Below are positions 27,301 through 39,100 of a stretch of DNA of 64,000 nucleotides, one piece after another. The stretch covers positions 42,459,017 to 42,523,016 of the forward strand of contig NC_051849.1 of NCBI RefSeq assembly GCF_905115235.1, written 5' to 3'. Position 1 is the first letter of the stretch, and each line of letters begins with the position of its first letter. The position numbers were made by a program, and so were the translations under genes. Below the pieces are notes generated by a model. That model saw nothing but the letters and a program-made list of their open reading frames with translations. It had not been told where the DNA came from and did no database searches. The DNA is from Hermetia illucens. Taxonomy: Eukaryota > Arthropoda > Insecta > Diptera > Stratiomyidae.

Positions 27301-27935
27301 AGGGTGCGTTGTAAGCTGATGAGAATTTGAACGAAGCGCAATTTTCTCCTTGTAAAAAATGTCTTTATCATCATTAATTTGAAAGAGCAAATTGTAGAAA
27401 AATTATCGTCGGCGTTCTCAATTGTTCTATACATAGAAGTGGTACAATATTTATTAGTTGACAGAATAGTTGAATTTCGTCTACTTATCAATTATACGAA
27501 TATAATAATCATCTTATCATCTTACGTAACTATTTGAGGGTGCTTTGAATTTTAAGGACTTAGCTTTAAAATAAAATATCGAATGAGGTTTTAGACGATC
27601 ATCTTTCGCGAGTTCATCGCTTTGCAAATCAAAATTTCACAATTATTAATTTCGAAATTGAAAGCGGATGAGCTTACTTTGATTTTAGGCGTTTCTCATA
27701 TTATGTAAGAGTAATTCGACGGATAAAGTACTACTACTAAAGTCTTCATCTATGAAACATATTTAATATCATAGTCAGTTATTTATTTATGTCATAGTTT
27801 TTCATTTACTTTCTGAACTGGATAAATTTTTGCCATAATATGATACAGACGTACCCTGCCGTGAAGATCCACGGTTTCGCGTAACGCGAAACGCCTTGGG
27901 AAGGGGGGGGGGGATTTCATACACTTTACATTGTT
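27301..27935. other. Intergenic, nothing recognised
   Basis: AT-rich DNA with short random frames. It ends with a G homopolymer run near 27904-27914. Confidence 0.4.
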
Positions 27936-27939
27936 GCCA

Positions 27940-29400
27940 TTTTATCCCTTGGTGGGGTATAGAGCAACAACCATAGCTACGCACCATCGCTCGCTGTTAC
28001 CCGAAATGCATTCGTTCGCTAGTGTTCTTCGCAAGTGCCCTTGGAGCCATCTTAGGAGAGTCGATTCCACAACATGGCGTAGCCAGCAATGCAATTGTCG
28101 CCCCCTTCCGATCAACTTCTTCCTTTGTAATAGTATCAGGCCAGCGTACTCCGATGATACAACGCAGACAAGTGTTGACGAGGGCTTGGAGCCTTCGAGT
28201 GTCATTGGCGGTCACTATGAACAATGCCGCTGATAACAAGAAGAAATAATATCGGTGACACGAAGCAATCCTGGCGGACTCCGCTTTGGACTTCGAAATC
28301 CTCCGAGATTTTATCATCGTGCAGCATGTGACGGCTTGCACTATCTTATATCGTTTTGATAATGGCCTTCCTGTGTAGAGCAGTCCAGATACTCTCCCTA
28401 CTTTCTCGAAATTGATAAAGAGCAGATGCAGCGAAAATCTAAACTTATTTATCCAGATATCCCTTCAATTGTTACACTCGAAATGAAAAGAACTTCTTTG
28501 GAATCTTAACCATCATCCCCTTCTTCCACTCTGTGGGAAAGGTATCAGATTCCCAAGATTACCGTACTAGTGGAAACAGCAGATCTGCAGTAAGTGCAAC
28601 GACAAACAGTTCTGCGGGGAGACCGTCAAACCAAGCGACTCTACCCCGGTTGAGTGCATTGATGACCGGAATGATTTCTCTTCTGCTTGGAAAAACCGTA
28701 TGTATCCGCAAACTACGGTGGCTAGCCATTTCATTCATAAGTGGAGGAACCTCAGCGGATGTGAGGCGGTTAAGGATTATAGTGAACTGTTCTTTCCACC
28801 TTTTCAGTTGCTCATCATTTTGGATGAGAAGCTGACCGTTGACATCCTTCGCAGGACCATCGAAAGATTTGCGAGGTTCAAGGTCCATGACTCGATGAGA
28901 CAACAAACAGATGTCATCAGTGTAGTGAAGGTGTTTGAGGAAAGGTGTTATCCTCCATTGAATGTCTCCACGTTCTCCGGAAAAGGCATCACGGAGAACC
29001 TCACTAATAATAAGAAGAAATAATATCGGTGACAAGTCGCAACCCCGGTGCTTTGGACTTCAACATTCTCTGAAATTTTACCTTGGTGTAGTATGTGATA
29101 TTTTACGCCATATGTCGCTCTGAAAACAGCTATTAGTTTCTCAGGAATGCCCCTTCTACGTAGACTACATCAAATACACTCCCTATTCACGTTCTCAAAA
29201 CCTTTCTCGAAATCGATAAAGAGCAGGTGAAGTGTAGATCTGAACTCTGGGCACTGTTCGAAAATGATCCGTAGGGTGTTTATGGTATCTATGCAGGAAA
29301 CCACCCTGCTCTCAGTCTATCAAGTTTTCGAGATATTCTTTGATGCGTTGGAGGATTATTTTAGCTATTATCTTTCCAACCGCACCCGACCTGCCGCTCG
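27940..29400 (-). mobile_element. LINE family A mosaic of several pieces
   Basis: On the minus strand, in 5' to 3' order: an RT entry segment (29390-29040; decayed, includes LFIDFEKGF-like and RGIPEKLIAVFRATYG blocks); an SPILFLLIISEVLRDAF to HYTDDICLLSHR segment (29035-28890) with the active-site box changed to YTDD; then, out of order, N-terminal RT sequence (NDEQLKRWKEQF, LNRLTSAEVPPLMNEM, GRVAWFDGLPAELF, 28860-28570); then a second RT entry with SGVRQD and SPILFLL (28290-28230) joined directly to a C-terminal block TRRLQALVNTCLRCIIGVRW (28205-28140). The order shows at least two tandem, internally deleted copies. No intact ORF remains. Confidence 0.7.
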
Positions 29401-31740
29401 CTTATAGATGCTAACTTTTCCAAAACAGTCGTGTTTGATCCATATTGAAAACTAAGTTTGGGGGATAGTTTCGAGTGTGCACCGAATCCTTAAATATAGG
29501 AGAATGTTCGTCAGATGTTTTTATGCCAGTACTAGCTGCTTCTCTTTGAAGTCGAAGACTGTAGGTTTGAATGGCGTTTGAATTTATCAAACCAACCACG
29601 GTTTGTTTTGAATTCGATGGTATTTGATTCTAAAAGAATCTTAGTTATAATACTACATAATTATAACCTGACTTAAAGGCGTTTGAAATTGATAGTAAGT
29701 CTTCCATTATTTCGAGAATGGAAAGTCGACTCCGAGTTAGCTTTGTAGCAACACATTGTTCGTTTATTTCTCAAAACTGAACTCAGGGTTGATTCCGACA
29801 CATTAAACTTACTACTGACTTTTTGTAGAAGTAACTATCGGCTCTAGACAATTTAAAATTCTTGTTTCAATTTCTAAGTTAATGCTTTACCCTTCCATTT
29901 CAACATTTTTATTAAACTGGTGTAATTATATTTCCAACAACTTTATGCATTAAATGCTCTAATCCTTTCATTTCCCATACAATGAATTTCCATAAGTGAA
30001 GCAGATGACATCCGCTTGCACACCGATCTACTCACAAACATTAGGCAGGTTTTATATGTGGAAGAAACCAGTGCTATCAACCGAGTGAATAATCGCATTC
30101 CTTTTAGTGGTAGATATAATATTGAAGGCGTGGAACAATTTTTATATTATATGATTTTTATAGATGAGAATGATGCTGCTTCAATTATTCGCATTAGCTG
30201 TCATATAGCTACTATTATTCAATCCCTTAGCCCATCATTTTGCTAGAACAACAAAACAAAAGGATAAAGAACTTGGGTACAGAATGACAGAATAGAAATT
30301 ATTGCAATGTATTACGCTGCAACGTAATACGTAATGCCAACGAACATTCCGAAAAAGCCACCATCGTTTATACTAGACAAGTTTCGACTTTTGGATAATA
30401 CTTACGCCGAAGACTGCTTTAAAAGATAAGCTACCTTGGATCCTCTAAACGGATCATGGTAAGTACGCATTTCCATGGGCAAGAGTTGAGCAGTGTTTCC
30501 AAGTTTTTAATCAGTCTTCGCTTACCCGAAAAACTAAAGTACGATGAAATTTATCATCATCAACAACGTAACAACTGAATTTTGTTCACAGTCTGCCTTA
30601 GTAAGCAACTCTAAGCAACCTGGTTCTGTGCTGAGTTCAACCAGTTCGATATTCCTAGTAGCTGCCTATGTCTATCATTTTACCTGCGGCAGCATCTGCC
30701 ACGTCTTCTTTACAATCAATTACCAAGAACCTATTGGGAAGATGCCTGTAATGGTTGAGTTGTTAGGCCCACTGAACACCTAAATGCTATATCCACGATT
30801 CCCTTTGAAGGACCCGTGCAGAAGAACTTGGAATAGCCCGTAATGACCAAGCGTTTATAGCTGCGTCATTAGACATTTTTTAAGTCAGTGTCTCTTCCGT
30901 AACAAAGAATGCAGCACTTAACAGCGAATGTAAATTAACTGCTTGTTGCCCGTCCTTCGAACATCACGTTGTAATCCCGATGAAGTCAGGTCAACCAAAT
31001 TCTGGGAACCTTCATTCAGTACATCTTGGTAGAGTGAAGATGAAAGCCCTGACTTGGTCTTTTGCCTACTGGCCGGTGCCGACATTAAGCGTAGTGCCTA
31101 GTCATGTACTGAATGCATGATTAACGCCCAAAGATGCTAATTCCCAATATCGAACCAGGTATTGCGAAGCTTATCAAATACTGACAATAAGAGGCAACGG
31201 ATTCTAACTGGTTCACATATGGTGGAGTTAGGCTAAAACACGGTAAGTTTAGCAGTCCAACTGCACTGAACTACAGGAGAGAAAATTCCGTCCCAAATAA
31301 ACAGAGACTTCAGACCCGCACCTTCAACCTCCAAGTACGTCGGACAACCCAGTTTAAATAGACTTAACGTTGCCGAAAACAACAATGCCTAGAAAGAAGA
31401 AATGGATTCTTAACATTGAAGAAGAGGACAGTTGGTTCTCGAAATACCTCGAAATACGGTACTTGTATTTCCCAAACATTTTTTTAATCAATAAAGAAAC
31501 TATTTTCCTCAACATATTTAATTTTATACAAACCTTGGCTAACAGCACCTCCTAACTCAAACCATGGGAAGGAACATTTGAAAACTAGCACCTACGACTA
31601 ATTTAGCAATCATTTTCATTGGCCTCCACATTGCTGTTTTCATTCAGTTCAACAACTCTAGGCCCATTCTTTTCATCTGTGCATTTTGTGCTGGTGGTCA
31701 AAGGGTAGTATAGGTCTCAGGGCGAAATGTGGATTGGTAC
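29401..31740. other. Intergenic, mostly unrecognised
   Basis: No gene supported. It contains one diverged RTE-like 3' end (30543-30660), listed separately. Confidence 0.4.
30543..30660 (-). mobile_element. Diverged RTE-like LINE 3' end
   Basis: The plus strand begins with a CATCATCAACAACG tail remnant, then CAGTCTGCCTTAGTAAGCAAC and a segment ending CAGTTCGATATTCCTA. The latter matches 42925-42960 (CCAATTCGATATTACTA), so it extends the RTE 3' UTR further inward than the copies at 2735 and 58841. Heavily mutated. Confidence 0.55.
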
Positions 31741-32440
31741 CCACGAGCATAAAACCTGCGAAACACCTGCTGAACAAATACCAACAGCTCTACTACCAAA
31801 CCCTATCTTCACCTCCACGTGGTGACCGTTGAGAGCCCTTTCTTAACGAAAAGCTGTAGACGGAGAAGGATGAAAACGAGTCCCCCGCGCCTAAAAACGG
31901 GACAAATGGTACCAACTGGTCCTCCAGGTTGGACGTTGGGTAGGGCTGACAACCCTACAAGGAAAACTAACGTTACGAAGCCACAACAGAAGCCTCGGAC
32001 AGGACGGATTTTTCAACGACAACCCCAGCAACAGAAAAGGAATAACGATTTGCGCATTTCCCTACGCTCCCTGTTCAGAGATGGAGCTGCCAAGCAGCTA
32101 GCAGATACCCTGTCAAAATATAGGACTGATGTAACAGCATTGCAGGAGATGCGTTGGACAGGGACCGCTTTCTTGGAGAAGAGCCGCTACACCATATATT
32201 ATAGTGGCCATCCAGTAAACCATGTGCCCGGAGTAGGTTTCTTAGTCAGCCAAAAAATGAAAACTGCTGTATTCAGGTGATACGTTGGCTCCCATAGCTT
32301 ACATCAAAATACGAATGGTAATAGACTGCGGATTATTCAATTAGCAGTGTCACACGAAATGATTGTTGGAAGTACCTCGATTGCGTGGAAAGCGGTCCAA
32401 AAACATAAATAAAGGGCCCAAAATATGAAATTCAACATGT
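31740..32440 (+). mobile_element. RTE-like LINE 5' part with endonuclease
   Basis: The plus strand has a 5' segment with a Lys/Arg/Gln-rich leader (31819-32045), then an endonuclease N-terminus with blocks KQLADTLSKYRTDVTALQEM and RYTIYYSGHPVNHVPGVGFL (about 32090-32255), in which the ALQEMRWTG box is the conserved metal-site motif. After a frame break it resumes with SHSLHQNTNGNRLRIIQLAV (32290-32350), which normally lies well downstream of the GDFN box. The middle of the endonuclease is therefore deleted. RT is absent. Confidence 0.75.
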
Positions 32441-33300
32441 TAATCCCAAACTGTCATTGACGTCTTTTGTGATAACTTGTGAATCCCTAGTAATGTGGAA
32501 GGGGGACATATATGTGAAAGGCGGTAGTGAAGTAAATAGACTGAGAAAGCGTGAAGCGCCTGCACTGGATTGTTATGCAGCGCTAAATTTTAGGCCCAAG
32601 GTGAAAATTGTGCCTAACCAACCCCTTCTGCTGACAAGGGGCAGAGGTAAATTGTCTCTTTCTTTCCCTCCCTCTTTTATGGTAGGTCCTAATGTTATGC
32701 AAGTGAACCCATTTATAGAGTGAGTCGCTGTAGAACCACACAGGTCGGAAAAACTTGAGAAGAATAAGTAGACTTTTGGTTACATTTTCTTTTGGACTAT
32801 TAGGTAACTGAAATATGTGTACGCCTCTCAACAAACTTTTCTAGTCTGCCAACTGCTTATCTTCTTGATCTGGCGTAAAGTTTAAAGATCAAATCCCAAC
32901 TTATTTTCTTTTTCGTCATTTTTTCATTTTTCAACGAGGTCCATCGTACCATATTTATGCAGACTTTTCCATTCAAATTGTGTGCTTAAGCCGCTGTATG
33001 AATACTGTATACGGCCACCGTTCTTTGACAGCGCCGAGCAGCTGATGCGTCAATACCATTGTTGATTAGTTGTTTTAGCGTACGATCGGTTGTGTGGATA
33101 CGAATTTTTTGTGTGGCCAAAGGATAATTCATATAATTCCAACAATTGATATATTTATACTGAGTTTACAGGAGAAGGGACAGTTTTAGACTACCAGTTC
33201 CAATATTATGTTATCGAAACTCGCGTACGTTGCAGTGCGTAATTGCGTTGCATCTTTAGTGACTGCAAAAGTAAAATTTAACGAAGCATTTTTACGTTAA
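32441..33300. other. Intergenic and Cdt1 upstream DNA
   Basis: No gene or element recognised before the Cdt1 promoter. Short open frames only. Confidence 0.4.
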
Positions 33301-33306
33301 GTGTAC

Positions 33307-33319
33307 TTTCCCGCCAAAA
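33307..33319 (+). promoter_or_regulatory. E2F binding site upstream of Cdt1
   Basis: TTTCCCGCCAAAA matches the E2F consensus TTTSSCGC with extra flanking A residues. It is 121 bp upstream of the Cdt1 start codon. Cdt1 genes are known G1/S-regulated E2F targets in animals, so site and target agree. Occupancy is inferred, not shown. Confidence 0.7.
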
Positions 33320-33439
33320 GAGTTTTGCAGTTGTAGGTACGTCACATTTAAGTGGAAAAATCGGAGGGAAAATAAGGTGCGTGTCGGAAAAGTGCTGGTG
33401 CGAAAAGTTATTTTTTTTACGATTTGTGAGTTTTTTTGA

Positions 33440-35909
33440 ATGATGGCGCAAACATCAATTGCATCTTATTTTAATACGCGAAAACGCGCGGCGGTTGAAG
33501 AACTCAGAACAACAAGGAATAAGGTATTTTTAGCTGCCCTCGAATCGTCGTTGACAAATGGTGATCCCAGTGTTGAAAAGTCCCCGTGTCCTGTTCCGTG
33601 CAGTGTTGATGGTTCTGATTTCCAGTCACATAATGATGATTTGTTGCAGCACACGCCGAAAGAAAGTGAAAAAAGTGTCACTCGATCGGGAAGAGTGATT
33701 AAGCGAATTGGAGCTTCGGAATCTGCGAGTACGGATCTCAACAAGGATGAGAAGAAATCCGAAGCTCTCCAGCTAAGCAAGCCAAAGCCAGTTTGTACAT
33801 TTTCGAAAAAAGCCTACCTATCGCCCCGAAAGAATATCCAACTCAAAAAGGAAGCAGTAGAGGCTCCAGCACCCGTAGTGTTCGCGTCTACAGAGAGTGC
33901 AGCAAACATTGAACGGAAGCTGAAAACTCCCAATAAGAAGCAGGATGCGGTGGCTCCGAGTCGCGACCAATTGAAGAAGTTAGTTCGAAAGGAGCTTACT
34001 TTCGACGATGTGAAAGCAAAGTTGTCTCGCAGCGATAAGCTGCAGGAGTTGAAGGCTTCGCTCACTCGAATTCGAGATCTGGAAAAGGTTCGAAAGCAAC
34101 AAGAGGAGGCGAACCGGGAGCTGAAGAAGAAACAGGAAGGAACTCCGGTTAAAGCCAATGCGGTCAATTTGAAGGAGTTTAAGACGATTGAATTGGAAGT
34201 ATTGACAAGGTGGGTGATGCTTCTAAACTTTTACAAATGTAGCATAGTATCAAACCTGGATAGCTATATTATGGCCGAAATTCCAATAAGTCACCCTTGA
34301 TCTCATTACATAAACTGTTCCTAAAAGCAGAAACCTCCACAATCGCCAATGAGGTCAAAGTGTAGGTGCTCGACTTTTGCGAGCAAATGTTTATAAACAT
34401 TGCGGCGACCTCTTTCATTGTCGTTTTGTGTGGTCAGCTTTTCCGTCATTGTCTTTTCAATGCACATTTGATTGCTGTTGCATAATTTTTACTAACAGCG
34501 CATATTCTGGTCTCTTTCAGCCCGAAGAAAGGTCTCAAGACTCCGACGAAGCTCATAGCTGCAGCGCCAGACAAGCATGGGTTGATGTCGCCAAAAAACA
34601 GTGCAACACCGAAAAAACTTCTTTTCAGTCCTACAAAAGATGGCTCGCCGTCGAAACTAATTACGCCACCAGCATATCAGCGATTCCAGAGCTTGGCTGA
34701 GTCAGGCCGGTCTAGTTTGCAGATGCCCTATAGCTACCGGTGTCTGATGGAAATGTTCAAATGCCTCGACACCGTGTGTGCGATGTTTTACAATCGCAAG
34801 GAGGCAATTACTTTTAAGAAGCTGAAACCAGCGGTGCAGAGAATGTTGCGTAAAAATTTGAATGAATCACATCTGGCGCAAATTAAGAATTTGTATCCTG
34901 AGGCGTTCAACTTCTCCCAAGTGAAAATGAGGAATTTTGGGTCAACTTCAAAACTAGACTATTACCAGTTGGTGATAACCCCAAATGTTGGTGGAAGCTC
35001 CAACAAAACAATGATTAAGATAGATGAAGACAATGTATTGAAATCGGCTCAGACGTGCGTTATGAACCCACAGGTAAGATAAATATTATTTTTTTAAAGG
35101 TATTGCAAGTGAAAATGAGAATTTTCTAGGTAATGATTGATCGTCAGCAGAAATTCTACCATATTCTACTGAACAAAGTTAAAGACGAACATGACAAATT
35201 CCTGAAATCGTTCAATCCGCCGATAATCATTCCCAAGCAGAATGTGACACGCTGGCATCCGGAGTTTGATTTGGAGAATTGCCCTGAAATTGAAAAGGCC
35301 CCAATGCCCCAGCCGCCCAATTTGGAAAAATACTCATCAGCGAAAGATATCCTCTCTACTGCTCGGAATCTATTCAACTGTTCTACTCCAATGGAACGTG
35401 CGATGGAGCGTTTGCATGAGCACGAAGCTGCTAACCCGCAAGTAAAAGACGCTATCCAAAAAGCACTAGGTATCCTTGATGATTCCAAACCTGAAAATCC
35501 TGCTACAAGTATTTTGAAAAACGTGCCGAAATCGCTTCTTGATAAGATCAGAGCAAAACAAGCGGCTAAGGCACTGGAGACGGTAACCAGGCGACCGTCA
35601 CAAGATCGCGAGGCTGTGAAATACAACAGACTTCCTAAACTTGCACTGCATCTTCGGAATGTTTTTATTACTGAGAAGAAAAATGTCCTGCCGCTTGAAA
35701 TTGTTGTCAAGAAAATCGAGAATAGCTACCAGAAGAGCTTGACGCCCCGCGAGATAGAGACGCACTTAAGACTGATTTCTAAGGAATGTCCCAAATGGGT
35801 GGCCTTCCATGAGGTTCGACAGACAATCTATGTGAAGATTGATCGCAATGCTGATCTCAAGACAATTACCAGTAAATTGGAAGCAGTAGCGAATGAGAAA
35901 TCTAAATAA
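33440..35909 (+). CDS. dup: Cdt1 / double-parked, replication licensing factor
   Basis: Three exons, 33440-34209, 34521-35073 and 35130-35909, with GT-AG introns of 311 and 56 bp. Joined, they give about 700 aa in one frame (junctions LTS-PKKGLK and MNPQ-VMIDRQQKFYH). Cdt1 works with ORC and Cdc6 to load the MCM2-7 helicase in G1 and is restrained by geminin and by PCNA-coupled CRL4-Cdt2 destruction. Seen here: an N-terminal PIP box (Q4-x-x-I7-x-x-Y10-F11, then RKR); a long basic, Lys/Ser/Thr-Pro-rich disordered region; the central geminin/MCM-type winged helix starting PYSYRCLMEMF (about 325-430); and a C-terminal winged helix (about 610-700; LPKLALHLRNVFITEKKNVL). Two Met codons are adjacent (33440, 33443); either may start. 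Length is close to fly Dup (about 740). Tail-to-tail with GRWD1. Confidence 0.93.
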
Positions 35910-36059
35910 GATAAAACGTTTGTTTGAAATATAATTTAGTGTGTGTTGAAACCATTTTGCCTGTTTTTACTTATTCCTTCACTCATTTGTTCATGTTGCA
36001 TTGCTCTCATTTCCATTATTCTAAAGTTTGTATGGCCAATCGGCAGCATTTGGATTGAC

Positions 36060-36065
36060 AATAAA
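36060..36065 (+). terminator. Cdt1 polyadenylation signal
   Basis: AATAAA 151 bases after the Cdt1 stop codon, in the 217-bp gap between the Cdt1 and GRWD1 stop codons. Confidence 0.6.
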
Positions 36066-36126
36066 TTATTTGATTAAAAGCTTTTGTATTTCGTATGTAA
36101 AAATGCACATGTAACAATTTATACGC

Positions 36127-39100
36127 CTAGACACTAATGGTTCGGAATATGTTGAACCCGCTATGAGCTGTTGATAAAATTACACCTGGCAACTGCGGAT
36201 GCCAATGAATTTCTTTAACGTCTTGCTGACCTTGGTGAATGAACAGCAGCTGCGGTGGCAAATTGTTGAGCTCGTCCTGATTTGCTGCCTTTTCCGTGGC
36301 AGTTTCATCATCCTTTTCTACAGCTAGATCCCAAAGTGCAATTTGATCGTCGGCTCCGCCAGAAGCCAATACAGTCGAGTCCTTGGGATGCCATTCTACC
36401 GTGGTAATATAATTCGTATGATGCTTGAAGGAAGCAATGGGTTTGCCAGATTGGAATTGACGTAAATCCCAGATGTGAAGCAAGCCATCATCTCCGCCGC
36501 TGGCAAGGAATGGCTCGTTTCGATTCCATGAGAGTACGTTCACGTCACTGTCGTGCGCATCCGGGCATGTCAGCATGCATGCTTTATGAGGAGCGGCACG
36601 ACAATCCCAGATTCGCACACTTTTGTCCACTGAACACGATGCAAGAACACTTTTTTCATTCGGACTCCATTGTAAGTCTTCCACTGATGCGGTGTGTCCA
36701 ACTAACGGTCTTTGGTCGACGTTCCATTTCCCACCTTCCGAAGGCTGCCATATATGTATATCGCGTCTGCAATGATAAACGCATATTCATTAGAAATTTG
36801 TTCCTGTGGTTGGCAAGTATAAAGACAATAAATACTAAAATTATTGGTCTGAGGGTTTCCTCTCTGGACATACATGGGCGAGTAAATTCGTCAAAGGGGG
36901 CAAGTTATAAGATTTTTGACATGCTTGCAGCTTAAGCAGTGCCAGAAAAAAATTTGAACATAAGAGACGTCAAATATGTGTGGATATGAAATTCTTTAAA
37001 GTCGTAAGGCAGGTGGTAAGAAGGTCAAGAAAATGTTAATAATGAAGCTCGCTTCTGACAAACTTAGCATGTCAACAACTGATGAAAAAGTGAAGATAAT
37101 GTCCGATTGAGTCCCTTTCATGCTAGATGCTAGAGGACATGGTTTTGCAATAAAGTATGACCTACGTGCTAAGTGCGAACTGACCCACTTGATGTACTTA
37201 GATGACATCCAGTTGTATGCTGGTACTGACGACCAGCTTAGAAGTCTGGGCCGAATAGTAGGCATGTACAGCAATGATATTCGTATGGAGTTTGCATTAG
37301 ACAATTGTCGAATCCAAGCCATCCGCAAAGGTCGTCACGAGCCGCATTGATGACCTCCACATCTATGCTATGCTAGTTATGACCGAGACAGACTTCTACA
37401 AGTACCTAGGAATTCTGCAAGGAACCCGTGCTCGAGTTGGTGCTTTGAAGGATGCTCTGATGGTACTGAAATCGTATCTCTCGGGGAAGAATAAAATAAC
37501 CGCATTGAATGTATTCGCAATCCCTTCATTGGCTTATGCATTCGGAATATTGCCGTGGACGATGACCGATCTAGAAAACGTCAAGCGGCGGATACGGACA
37601 ACTATGTCCAAATTCCGAATGCATCATCCAAACTCTGCCATGGAGTGGATGAATTTGCCTCGTGACATCGGAGGTAGGGGCGTGGTTGACGTTGCGGCAC
37701 AACATCATCGCCAAGGCGACTCGCTGCGCGCTTATTTTTATAGCAAAGAGCAGGCTGTAAAAGTCATCATCATCTCATTTCTGGCTGTACTGTCACATTA
37801 CCAGGTATAATATTGAATGTAAGGTGGTCCATCAAAACCGTGCATATAAGCATGGGCTGATCGCGGGAGCATGTCTGATTTACCGATATGAGCCGCAAGC
37901 AGTACTTGAAATTTGATGTCTCGAGCGGGTGCTTGTATTTCCTATAATCTTGTCAGCGACAGTTATACCTAAATCCATCACGGCTTTCCTTGGTGTCCTG
38001 AGACTCACACAGTCTGGTTCAAACCATGTAGAAGTATACCATTCTGCATGCGTGCTCGATCTTGCGGGTAGTTCTCGACGGGTTCTCCGATTGACCTACC
38101 AACGACCACTACCACCAGCGCCCGTTTATGATGTAAGTAGGTAGGATCGTCCGAGCCTAAATGTTTGACACTTAGTGTTAGGTAAAATCCGGCATCTGCC
38201 GAGATTGTGACAATTCGGAATAATAATAATTGGCGCAACAATCCATATTGGATCATGGCCTTGAAGTGTGTTAGAGCACTTCGTTCAAGACCGTAACCGT
38301 ACACTACAGTACAGCACTCGCCCGAGAATGATTATCCTGATTTGACTCAGGTACTCATTCACCGCTGAGTCGACTGGCATCCGACATCCAGTCACGATAA
38401 CAAGTCCGTCTGCCACCAGTGAGATTTGTACCGCGACCTTCCGCTACGACAGCGCTCTAACCACTTAAGCCATCCGGACATGTTATATACCTATCTTAAA
38501 ATGTCTGTTCATTATCTAATAAAAAACATGAATTTTGAAAAAAAAAATGATAATTTAGTAGAAAAAAACATCTTCAAAACTTGAATCACTCTTTGTCCGA
38601 TTATGCATTTATACCACATATTGTCTGAATTATATCTTGAAAAAATTTTAATAAACAAATGAGCGTTCCAGAAATTATTTTTTAGCGTATATGCCAATAG
38701 AGCACTAGAATCTATTATTTCAATGCAAAAAAATTTACGTTTTCTTTTTAAAATAGAGTCTATTTTGTAGTCGAACCAACGGTTTGATTGTCGTAGAGAT
38801 GCTTAGTGCAGATTAGTTGAGAAGATTTACTACTTCTGGAACACTCGGAGAGCGTTAAAGTATACACTCGGCGATATATGCGAGTAATTTCAATAAACCC
38901 TTAAATTTTCTTAGAACTTTCTAATCAGAAGCTAATTCCTGCTTCTGACAGAAAGGTTTTCACTTGCATAGAGCCTACTCCAACAGCGAAATGTGGGATA
39001 ATATTAATTAGAAATCGTTCACGGAAAAATAAAATGTATTTAATCCAGGTTGATTCAAAATTATGTTCACATGGTCAAAGAAATAATTTACAGTCAATAG

